From Amycolatopsis sp. DSM 110486 (GTDB lineage: Bacteria; Actinomycetota; Actinomycetes; Mycobacteriales; Pseudonocardiaceae): 64,000 nt of DNA. A program made the position numbers and the translations under genes. The stretch covers positions 10,592,501 through 10,656,500 of the forward strand of contig NZ_CP080519.1 in the NCBI RefSeq assembly GCF_019468465.1, in the 5' to 3' direction. Shown here piece by piece: positions 56,751 to 64,000 of this stretch. The first letter of the stretch is position 1. Each line of letters opens with the position of its first letter. Under the pieces are notes generated by a model. The model did not search any database and was not told where the DNA came from. It worked only from the letters and a program-made list of their open reading frames with translations.

Positions 56751-57389
56751 ATGCCGTCGGTGACCCGCAAGCCCCAGACCGCTCGCAAGCAGCAGCGCCG
56801 GGAGACGCTCGGCCGTCAGTTGCTGGAGGCCACCGAGCGCCTCATGGGCGAGGGACTCACGTTCACCGAGCTGAGCGTCGACCGCCTGGCATCCGAGGGC
56901 GGCATCTCGCGTGCCACCTTCTACGTCTACTTCGAGGACAAGGGCCAGCTGCTGCGGCTGTTCGCCCAGCACGTGTTCGCCGACCTCACCGAGGCCGCGC
57001 AACGCTGGTGGGACAGCGCCGACGCGCGCGATCCGGAGGACCTGCGGGCGTCGATCACGGAGATCATCGCCCGCTACCGCAACCACCGTTCGGTGCTCTA
57101 CGCCGTGATCGAGATGGCGGCCTACGACTCCGAGGTCGACGAGCTCTACCGCGGCATCATGGATGGCCTCGTCGACGCCATCGCGGCGATCATCGAACGC
57201 GGTCAGGCCGCCGGCACGATCGCCCCGATGCCCGTGCGCGCCACGGCTTCCGCGCTCACGTGGATGGTCGAGCGCACGTGCCACCAGACGCTGCGCTTCA
57301 CCCCGGAGTCCGAGGACGACACGCTTGCCGATTCCATGACCGAGGTCATCTGGCGCACCCTGTACCTGGAGCCGGCGCCGCGTCCGTGA
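56751..57389 (+). CDS. TetR-family regulator 1
   Basis: 212 aa. The HTH is TFTELSVDRLASEGGISRATFYVYFEDKGQLLRLFAQHV; the helical ligand domain includes a C-terminal TWMVERTCHQTLRF segment common in lipid-responsive TetR proteins. The ATG at 56751 has a near-perfect SD (AAAAGGAGG). It is divergent from the acyl-CoA ligase operon and convergent with the second tetR gene (6-bp gap). An acyl-CoA effector is plausible. Confidence 0.9.
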   Translation: MPSVTRKPQTARKQQRRETLGRQLLEATERLMGEGLTFTELSVDRLASEGGISRATFYVYFEDKGQLLRLFAQHVFADLTEAAQRWWDSADARDPEDLRASITEIIARYRNHRSVLYAVIEMAAYDSEVDELYRGIMDGLVDAIAAIIERGQAAGTIAPMPVRATASALTWMVERTCHQTLRFTPESEDDTLADSMTEVIWRTLYLEPAPRP

Positions 57390-57395
57390 CGCGCC

Positions 57396-58058
57396 TCAGC
57401 GTTTGCGCTTCACCGGCCGCGCACCGACCGTGCGCAGCGCGAGGTCCACGTACCGCTCGGCGAGCTCTTCGGGCTTCAGCGGGCCACCGGGCTGGTACCA
57501 GCGCGCGATCGACTGGCACATGCCCAGCACGGCCCGCACCGTCTCCTCGGCGTGGGCCACCGTGAACACACCCTCGCGCGCGCCGTCCTCGATGATGCCG
57601 GTCAGGACGGTCTCGATCTCCTTGCGGCGCGCGGCGTACCGCTTGCGCGAGTCCGGCGAGAGGTGCCGCAGCTCGAGGTCAAGCGCCGCCAGGCGCGTGC
57701 GGTGCGTCATGTGCAGCACCACGGCTTCGACGACGTTGACCAGCTGCTCGCGCGGGCCGGCCGCGTCGGCCGCCGCGGCGTTGACCCGGCTGACGGCTTC
57801 GCCGGTGCCCAGGTCGAGCAACGCGGCGAACGCGCCTTCCTTGCTGTCGTGGTGGTAGTACAGCGAAGGCACGGTCTGCCCGACCCGGCGGACGATGTCG
57901 CGCACCGAGGTGCCGTGAAAACCGTGCTCGTAGAACGCGTCGAGCGCGGCGGCGAGCAGGGGCGTCAGCTCCAGCTCGTCGTAGTGCCGCCAGCCGGCCC
58001 CCGGCTCGACCTCGATCGAGACCGAAGCCGACGCCACCGCCTCCCGCGCACGCACCAT
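57396..58058 (-). CDS. TetR-family regulator 2
   Basis: 220 aa. An N-terminal extension of about 25 residues precedes helix 1. The HTH is AFYEHGFHGTSVRDIVRRVGQTVPSLYYHHDSKEGAFAALLDLG. The ligand domain ends in a basic tail (VGARPVKRKR). ATG 58058 was chosen because longer frames run into the SDR gene without an SD. It lies 43 bp downstream of the SDR gene and may be co-transcribed with the NMO-SDR pair. It is the other candidate reader of the TARCGWTCGTTA palindromes. Confidence 0.88.
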   Translation of the reverse strand: MVRAREAVASASVSIEVEPGAGWRHYDELELTPLLAAALDAFYEHGFHGTSVRDIVRRVGQTVPSLYYHHDSKEGAFAALLDLGTGEAVSRVNAAAADAAGPREQLVNVVEAVVLHMTHRTRLAALDLELRHLSPDSRKRYAARRKEIETVLTGIIEDGAREGVFTVAHAEETVRAVLGMCQSIARWYQPGGPLKPEELAERYVDLALRTVGARPVKRKR

Positions 58059-58101
58059 GTTCCACCCATCGAGTCCGGAAGCTTCCCCGCCGAGTCTAGG
58101 C

Positions 58102-58857
58102 TCAGCGCGGGGCCATGCGGATGGCGCCGTCGAGCCGGATGGTCTCGCCGTTGAGCATCGGGTTCTCCACGATATGGCAGGCCAGCGCCGCGTACTCCGC
58201 CGGATCACCCAGCCGGGACGGGTGCGGCACCTGCGCGCCGAGCGACTCGACGGCCTCGTCGGGCAGCGTCGCGAACAGCGGCGTGCGGAACAGCCCCGGC
58301 GCGATGGTCATCACGCGGATCTTGAGGCTCGCCAGGTCGCGCGCGACCGGCAGCGTCATGCCGACGATCCCGCCCTTCGACGCCGAGTACGCCGCCTGCC
58401 CGACCTGACCGTCGAACGCCGCCACGGACGCGGTGTTCACGATGACCCCGCGTTCGTCGGCCACCGGCTCCACGCCCGCGATGCGCTCGGCCGCCAGCCG
58501 GAGCACGTTGAACGTGCCGATCAGGTTGACCGACACGACCTTCGTGAACGCGTCCAGTGGGAACGCGCCCTTCTTCCCGACGGTCTTCACCGCGTTGCCG
58601 ATGCCCGCGCAGTTCACGACCACCCGCAGGTCGCCCAGCGACGCGGCGGTGTCGACGGCAGCCTGCACGTCGGCCTCGCTCGTCACGTCGGCCGGGGCGA
58701 ACACGCCGTCCAGCTCCGCGGCGACCGTGGCACCGTCCGAAGTGGGCAAATCGACCACCACCACCTTCGCGCCGCGCTTGTGCAGCTCCTTCGCGGTGGC
58801 CAGGCCCAGCCCCGACGCCCCGCCGGTCACGAGCGCGACCGTGTTCGCGATGTCCAT
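58102..58857 (-). CDS. Short-chain dehydrogenase (3-hydroxyacyl-CoA dehydrogenase type 2-like)
   Basis: 251-aa SDR. The cofactor loop [29 protein letters not shown], with Asp after the second strand, suggests [14 protein letters not shown], a catalytic Ser in [11 protein letters not shown] and YSASKGG follow. The order and the insertion before the Ser motif resemble human 17beta-HSD10-type 3-hydroxyacyl-CoA dehydrogenases. The gene starts 11 bp after the NMO gene and fits the third step of a beta-oxidation round. Confidence 0.88.
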   Translation of the reverse strand: MDIANTVALVTGGASGLGLATAKELHKRGAKVVVVDLPTSDGATVAAELDGVFAPADVTSEADVQAAVDTAASLGDLRVVVNCAGIGNAVKTVGKKGAFPLDAFTKVVSVNLIGTFNVLRLAAERIAGVEPVADERGVIVNTASVAAFDGQVGQAAYSASKGGIVGMTLPVARDLASLKIRVMTIAPGLFRTPLFATLPDEAVESLGAQVPHPSRLGDPAEYAALACHIVENPMLNGETIRLDGAIRMAPR

Positions 58858-58868
58858 CCGTGTCCTCC

Positions 58869-59900
<1,032 letters not shown>

Positions 59901-59901
59901 T

Positions 59902-59913
59902 TAGCGATCGTTA
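59902..59913. promoter_or_regulatory. Palindromic operator TAGCGATCGTTA (copy 2)
   Basis: Second copy of the TARCGWTCGTTA element, 62 bp upstream of the NMO-family gene and followed by GATATA. It lies in the 155-bp divergent space. Confidence 0.65.
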
Positions 59914-59955
59914 GATATACAGTGACCCGTGTCTCTTGACAGCGGCGGGCGCGTT

Positions 59956-59967
59956 TAACGATCGTTA
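59956..59967. promoter_or_regulatory. Palindromic operator TAACGATCGTTA (copy 3, perfect)
   Basis: A perfect 12-bp palindrome, 28 bp upstream of the acyl-CoA dehydrogenase start and 54 bp from copy 2. Both copies are followed by GATA, so the conserved site extends to at least 16 bp. Confidence 0.7.
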
Positions 59968-59995
59968 GATAACTTTCGACGACGCAGGGGGCACC

Positions 59996-61150
59996 GTGCA
60001 GCGCCAGCTCTTCACCGCCGACCACGAGGCCTACCGCGAACTGGTCCGGGAGTTCACCGCACGCGAAGTCGTGCCGAACCTCGACCGGTGGGACGCCGAC
60101 CGGCTGATCGACCGCGAGGTCTGGCGCGCTGCCGGCAAGCAGGGCGTGATCGGGCTGGCCGTACCCGAGGAGCACGGCGGCGCCGGGCAGCCGGACTACC
60201 GCTACCGCGTGGTCGTGGCCGAGGAACTGGCGCGGGTCGGGGCGGCCTCGCTGCACTCGAGTTTCGGGCTGCAGGACGACATTGTCATTCCGTACGTGCA
60301 GGACCTCGGCACCGACGAGCAGCGGCGGAAGTGGCTGCCGGGCATGGCTTCGGGCGAGCTGATCGGCGCCATCGCGATGACCGAGCCCGGCGCGGGCAGC
60401 GATCTGCAGGGTGTGCGCACCACGGCCGTGCGCGACGGTGGCGAATGGGTCCTCAATGGACAGAAGACGTTCATCACCAGCGGCATCAACGCCGATTTCG
60501 TGATCGTGGTGGCGCGCACGGACCCGGCGGCGGGTTCGCGCGGGTTCAGCCTGATCGTGGTCGAGGACGGCACCCCCGGCTTCACGCGCGGACGCAAGCT
60601 CGACAAGGTCGGCCTGCACGCCCAGGACACCGCGGAGCTGTTCTTCGAACAGGTACGCGTGCCGGTGGCGAACCTGCTCGGCACCGAGGGCCGCGGGTTC
60701 GCGCACCTGATGGAACGGCTGCCGCGCGAGCGCATGTCGATCGCCGTCGGCAGCCTCGCGAGCGTCGACGCGGTGTTCGCCGAGACGCGCGAGTACTGCT
60801 TCAGCCGCAAGGCGTTCGGCAAGGCGATCGGCGACTTCCAGAACACCCGCTTCGTGCTCGCGGAGATCGCCACCGAACGCGATGTGACGGCCGCGTACCT
60901 CGACGCGTGCGTGCACGAGCTCAACGCCGGCACCCTCACCGCGGTCGACGCGGCGAAGGCGAAGTGGTGGGCCAGCGAGCTGCAGAAGCGCGTGGTCGAC
61001 CGCTGCTTGCAGCTGCACGGCGGCTACGGCTACATGCTGGAGTACCCCGTCGCGAGGGCCTTTGTGGACTCCCGCATCCAGACGATCTACGGCGGCACCA
61101 CCGAGATCATGAAAGAGATCATCGGCCGGGACTTGGCCGTCCGGGACTAG
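59996..61150 (+). CDS. Acyl-CoA dehydrogenase (isovaleryl/long-chain type active site)
   Basis: 384-aa FAD flavoprotein. AMTEPGAGSDLQGVRTTA (127-144), NGQKTFITSG, the FAD/adenine segment and LQLHGGYGYMLEYPVARAFVDSRIQTIYGG are in place. The usual C-terminal catalytic Glu of MCAD/SCAD is Gly in IYGGTTEIM. Instead Glu245 in LPRERMSIAVGS matches the base position of isovaleryl-CoA and long-chain enzymes, which suggests a branched or bulky acyl-CoA. The GTG at 59996 has GGGGG 6 nt upstream. It is first in a three-gene operon. Confidence 0.92.
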   Translation: MQRQLFTADHEAYRELVREFTAREVVPNLDRWDADRLIDREVWRAAGKQGVIGLAVPEEHGGAGQPDYRYRVVVAEELARVGAASLHSSFGLQDDIVIPYVQDLGTDEQRRKWLPGMASGELIGAIAMTEPGAGSDLQGVRTTAVRDGGEWVLNGQKTFITSGINADFVIVVARTDPAAGSRGFSLIVVEDGTPGFTRGRKLDKVGLHAQDTAELFFEQVRVPVANLLGTEGRGFAHLMERLPRERMSIAVGSLASVDAVFAETREYCFSRKAFGKAIGDFQNTRFVLAEIATERDVTAAYLDACVHELNAGTLTAVDAAKAKWWASELQKRVVDRCLQLHGGYGYMLEYPVARAFVDSRIQTIYGGTTEIMKEIIGRDLAVRD

Positions 61151-61195
61151 CCGCCGCCAACTGACCACCCTCTCTCACGAAAAGGCAGGCGTTAC

Positions 61196-62584
61196 ATGGG
61201 TTTGCGCACGGCGAAGGAGTACCGGGACGGGCTGCGCGACGGCCGTCGCGTGTTCTACCGCGGGCAGCGGGTGACGAGCGTGGGCGACCACCCGGAGCTG
61301 ACGCTCGCGGTGGACCACTCCGCGCACTGCTTCGACATCGCGCAGTCGCACCCCGAGCTGGCCGTGGCCGAGGGGTACTCGGCGTTCTACCGGGTGCCGC
61401 GTTCGGCCGAACAGCTGCGGGCACGCGGTGAGCTGATCGAGACCGTCTCCCGGCTGGGCGGCGGGATCATCGTGCTCAAGGAGGTGGGCAGCGACGCGAT
61501 GTTCGCGCTGCTGCGCACGCTCGAAGGTGAGGAGCTGGAGCGCGCGAAGGCGTTCCACGAGCGCGTGTGCCGCGACGACCTGGCGCTGGCCGTGGCGCAG
61601 ACGGACGTGAAGGGCGACCGTTCGCTCGCGCCGCACCAGCAGGCCGACCCGGACCTGTACGTGCGGATCGTCGACGAGGACGCCGACTCGATCACCGTGC
61701 GCGGCGCGAAGTGCCACACGTCGTACTCGGCCAACGCCGACGAGCTGATCGTGCTGCCGACGCGCGCGATGGGACCCGAGGACGCGGACTACGCGGTGTC
61801 GTTCGCGATCCCGGTCGACACGCCGGGCCTGGACATCTACGTGTCGCCCTACCTCGCCGGTGAGCGCAACGAGTTCGAGTTCCCGTTGTCGTCGAAGCAC
61901 AAGATGCTCGAGAGCCTCACGGTGTTCAACGATGTGCGGGTACCGAAGGAGCGCGTGTTCCTGAACCGGCGCCCGGAGCTCGCGGGGCCGCTGGCGATCG
62001 CGTTCGTGGACTATCACCGGTTCACCGCGATCAACTACAAGCTGCCGCTGCTCGACCTGCTCGTGGGCTCGGCGTCGCTGATCGCGGAGTACAACGGCAT
62101 CGCGCGCGCCGGGCATGTGAAGGACAAGATCACGCAGCTCATCGCGTACGCCGAGACGGTGCGCGGGCTCGCGGAGCTGGCCGCGCTGCGGTCGCGGCCC
62201 GGGCAGGACGGCATCCAGCAGCCCGACCCCGTCGCGGTGAACACGGCGAAGTACACCTTCGCGCACGGCTTCCACGACGCGGCGGCGAAGCTCATGGACC
62301 TCGCCGGTGGCCTGCTCGCCACCGGCCCGGGCGGTGAGGACTGGGCGAACCCGGAGATCCGCGCGGTGCTGGAGAAGTACTACGCGGCCGCCGTGCCGGC
62401 CGAGCCCCGGCTGCGGTTGCTGAACCTCATCGCCGACCTCACCGCCCGCGACTACGGTGGCTACCAGGCCGTGCTCGCCACGCACGCGGAAGGTTCGCTG
62501 GAGGCGGAGAAACTGCAGATCGCCCGCACCTACGACCCGACGCGCGCCCGGGCGTACGTCAGCCGCCACGCCGGACTCGCCTGA
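61196..62584 (+). CDS. HpaB-family protein (4-hydroxyphenylacetate 3-hydroxylase / 4-hydroxybutyryl-CoA dehydratase superfamily)
   Basis: 462-aa protein with the ACAD-like fold of the HpaB family: GLRTAKEYRDGLRDGRRVFYRGQRV at the N-terminus, AQTDVKGDRSLAPHQQADPDLYVRIVDEDADSITVRGAKCHTSYSANADELIVLPTRAM in the flavin-contact region, and a C-terminal helical domain with GGLLATGPGGEDW. The cysteine/histidine set that holds the 4Fe-4S cluster of 4-hydroxybutyryl-CoA dehydratase is not evident. So it is either a flavin-dependent hydroxylase or a CoA-thioester dehydratase/isomerase without the cluster. The operon (acyl-CoA dehydrogenase, crotonase) favours an acyl-CoA substrate. Confidence 0.75.
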   Translation: MGLRTAKEYRDGLRDGRRVFYRGQRVTSVGDHPELTLAVDHSAHCFDIAQSHPELAVAEGYSAFYRVPRSAEQLRARGELIETVSRLGGGIIVLKEVGSDAMFALLRTLEGEELERAKAFHERVCRDDLALAVAQTDVKGDRSLAPHQQADPDLYVRIVDEDADSITVRGAKCHTSYSANADELIVLPTRAMGPEDADYAVSFAIPVDTPGLDIYVSPYLAGERNEFEFPLSSKHKMLESLTVFNDVRVPKERVFLNRRPELAGPLAIAFVDYHRFTAINYKLPLLDLLVGSASLIAEYNGIARAGHVKDKITQLIAYAETVRGLAELAALRSRPGQDGIQQPDPVAVNTAKYTFAHGFHDAAAKLMDLAGGLLATGPGGEDWANPEIRAVLEKYYAAAVPAEPRLRLLNLIADLTARDYGGYQAVLATHAEGSLEAEKLQIARTYDPTRARAYVSRHAGLA

Positions 62585-62596
62585 AAGGGGCCTTCC

Positions 62597-63382
62597 TTGA
62601 CCGCGCCAGTTGATGTGCCAGTGAAGATCGAGCAGGACGGTGCCGCGCTGCGCATCGAGTTCGACCGGCCCGACCGGCTCAACGCCGTGACGACCGCGAT
62701 GCTCGTACGCGCCGGCGACGCCGTGGAGGAAGCGCTGGCCGACGCGAGCGTGCGGGTGGTCGTGCTGACCGGAGCCGGGCGCGCCTTCTGCGCCGGCGCC
62801 GATCTCGCCGGCAGCGACATCGAAGCCGACCCGGACACGGGCACGATCGACGCCGCCAACCGGCTCACGCGCCTGTTCCGCGACATCCCGAAGCCGGTGG
62901 TGGCCGCGGTGAACGGCCCGGCCGTGGGCGTGGGCTGCTCGTTCGCGCTGGCCGCGGACCTGTGCGTGGCGCGGGAGTCGGCGTACTTCCTGCTGGCGTT
63001 CGCCAACGTCGGTCTCATGCCCGACGGCGGCTCCACCGCTTTGGTGCCCGCCGCCATCGGCCGCGCCCGGGCGGCGCGGATGGCGATGCTGGCCGAGCGT
63101 GTGCCGGCTCCGCAGGCCCTGGAGTGGGGCATGATCTCCCACGTCGTGCCGGACGCCGACTTCGACGCGGAGGTCGCCCGCCTCACCCAGCAGCTCGCCG
63201 AAGGCCCCACAGCTTCGTTCGCGCAGACGAAGCGGGCGTTGGCCGCTTCGTCGCTGGCCCAGCTCGACGGCGCGTTCGAGCTGGAGCGGACCGGTCAGTC
63301 GTCGTTGTTCGCCACCAAGGACTTCGCCGAAGGCCTGGCCGCCTTTCGCGCCAAGCGTCGCCCCGAGTTCCGCGGCGAGTGA
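62597..63382 (+). CDS. Enoyl-CoA hydratase/isomerase with PaaG-like active site
   Basis: 261-aa crotonase. Oxyanion-hole segments are GAGRAFCAGADLAGSD (59-74) and VNGPAVGVGCSFALAADLCVA (105-125). The hydratase glutamate pair is absent. Instead Asp143 in FANVGLMPDGGST matches the single catalytic Asp of PaaG-type delta3,delta2-enoyl-CoA or epoxyphenylacetyl-CoA isomerases, followed by EWGMISHVV as in PaaG. Isomerase activity is thus more likely than simple hydration. It starts with TTG (AAGGGG 7 nt upstream), 12 bp after the HpaB-like gene. Confidence 0.85.
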   Translation: MTAPVDVPVKIEQDGAALRIEFDRPDRLNAVTTAMLVRAGDAVEEALADASVRVVVLTGAGRAFCAGADLAGSDIEADPDTGTIDAANRLTRLFRDIPKPVVAAVNGPAVGVGCSFALAADLCVARESAYFLLAFANVGLMPDGGSTALVPAAIGRARAARMAMLAERVPAPQALEWGMISHVVPDADFDAEVARLTQQLAEGPTASFAQTKRALAASSLAQLDGAFELERTGQSSLFATKDFAEGLAAFRAKRRPEFRGE

Positions 63383-63385
63383 GGT

Positions 63386-64000
63386 CTACTGCCGCTCGTA
63401 GGGCAGCTTCTCCCCCGCCTCCACGGCGAACGGGAGCCGGTTGCCCTCGGGCGGCAGCGGGCACGTCGCGAAGTCGGTGAACGCGCAGGGCAGGTTGCGG
63501 GCCCTCGTGAAGTCCACCGTGACGCGGCCGTGCTCGTCCGGCTTGTCCACCGACAGCGACCGGTTGGCCGCGTAGGTGGTGACGCCGCTGGTGGCGTCGG
63601 TGAAAAGGATCGTGAACCCGCCTTCGCGCCCGTTGAAGGCGGTGAGCGTGTACTCGGCACCATCGTGGGTGAACCGGACCTTGCCGGGCGCGGTGTACAC
63701 GTGCGACAGCCCCTCGACCACGGCCCCCACCGTGACCGGCCGCGGCTCCTCGAACGCCTCGAACCGCGCTTCGACGGCCCAGCTCTCATCCGGTTCATAC
63801 GCCGGCACACCCCGGAACCCGGCGAGCACCGGCGCCTCGGGATCGTGCACCCGAATCAGGTACCCCGACCGCCTCGCGATCTCCACCTCGACGGCCCCGG
63901 CCCTCACCCGCGTCCCGGCGCCGCTGTTCACCAGCTCGATCCGCTTGACACCGGTGACCTTCTCGCCCTCGTGCTCGAGGTCGGCACCGTCCGGATCGAC
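63386..64000 (-). CDS. DUF1684 family protein, 5' end beyond the window
   Basis: The last 205 residues of a DUF1684 protein; the frame stays open to the right edge (ADLEHEGEKVTGVKRIELVNSG before the first internal GTG). Conserved parts: EVEIARRSGYLIRVHDPEAPVLAGFRGVPAYEPDESWAVEARF, GRVTVDFTRARNLPCAFTDFATCPLPPEGNRLPFAVEAGEKLPY. The NxPCAFT and CPLPPxxNRLP motifs are the family hallmark. Function unknown. It is convergent with the crotonase gene (3-bp gap). Confidence 0.88.
   Translation of the reverse strand, partial: VDPDGADLEHEGEKVTGVKRIELVNSGAGTRVRAGAVEVEIARRSGYLIRVHDPEAPVLAGFRGVPAYEPDESWAVEARFEAFEEPRPVTVGAVVEGLSHVYTAPGKVRFTHDGAEYTLTAFNGREGGFTILFTDATSGVTTYAANRSLSVDKPDEHGRVTVDFTRARNLPCAFTDFATCPLPPEGNRLPFAVEAGEKLPYERQ

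Overview
The window is high-GC actinobacterial DNA, most like the Pseudonocardiaceae (Amycolatopsis and relatives). The gene order (infC-rpmI-rplT-rRNA methyltransferase-pheS-pheT near argCJBDFR-argH), the many GTG starts with 4-bp NTGA overlaps and the GC-rich codon use all fit. The species call is inference. There are no rRNA or tRNA genes, CRISPR arrays or intact mobile elements.

Layout. 1-8644: end of a 3-methyladenine glycosylase gene and the arginine operon, read right to left (argC, J, B, D, F, R, an argininosuccinate synthase-like gene, argH). The argC promoter carries ArgR-type boxes and appears leaderless. 8791-12350: a small HTH protein, a secreted tripeptidyl aminopeptidase, an AlkD-like protein and a 38-bp tandem repeat. 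12351-18236: pheT, pheS, an rRNA methyltransferase with an apparent CTG start, rplT, rpmI, and infC with a rare ATC start. 18517-20662: a DUF1844 protein, then a GntR regulator overlapping an ACC deaminase gene.

20729-33031 is the most interesting region. RidA, an IclR regulator and a 2-keto-3-deoxygluconate kinase diverge from a PLP amino-acid dehydratase, an N-acyl-D-amino-acid deacylase, a GntP permease and a Tat-exported lactonase. A sugar ABC importer and a cytoplasmic GH20 hexosaminidase follow. Together they spell out a route for C1-oxidised chitin: lactone to aldonate, import, N-deacetylation, deamination to 2-keto-3-deoxygluconate, then phosphorylation.

33035-47249: a membrane protein, a CitA-type two-component system with DctA, an HxlR/MFS pair, an SRPBCC protein, an ECF sigma/anti-sigma pair, a fibronectin-type lipoprotein, UvrA, an acyltransferase and a metallo-beta-lactamase-fold hydrolase. 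47310-49284 is a graveyard: an unrecognised remnant, an Mce-associated membrane protein gene with a frameshift and a nonsense codon, and an Mce ATPase gene broken by a frameshift and fused to the tail of another Mce-associated gene.

49307-63382: a lipid, steroid or terpenoid degradation region. One leftward operon encodes acyl-CoA ligase, alcohol dehydrogenase, ferredoxin, ferredoxin reductase, aldehyde dehydrogenase, P450 and SCP2 protein. Two TetR regulators, an IpdC-like nitronate monooxygenase-family protein, an SDR, an acyl-CoA dehydrogenase, an HpaB-family protein and a PaaG-like enoyl-CoA hydratase/isomerase follow. Three near-identical 12-bp palindromes in the two promoter regions suggest one TetR regulon. 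The decayed mce genes at the end of the operon suggest that dedicated lipid import was lost while the catabolic enzymes stayed. A partial DUF1684 gene runs off the right edge.
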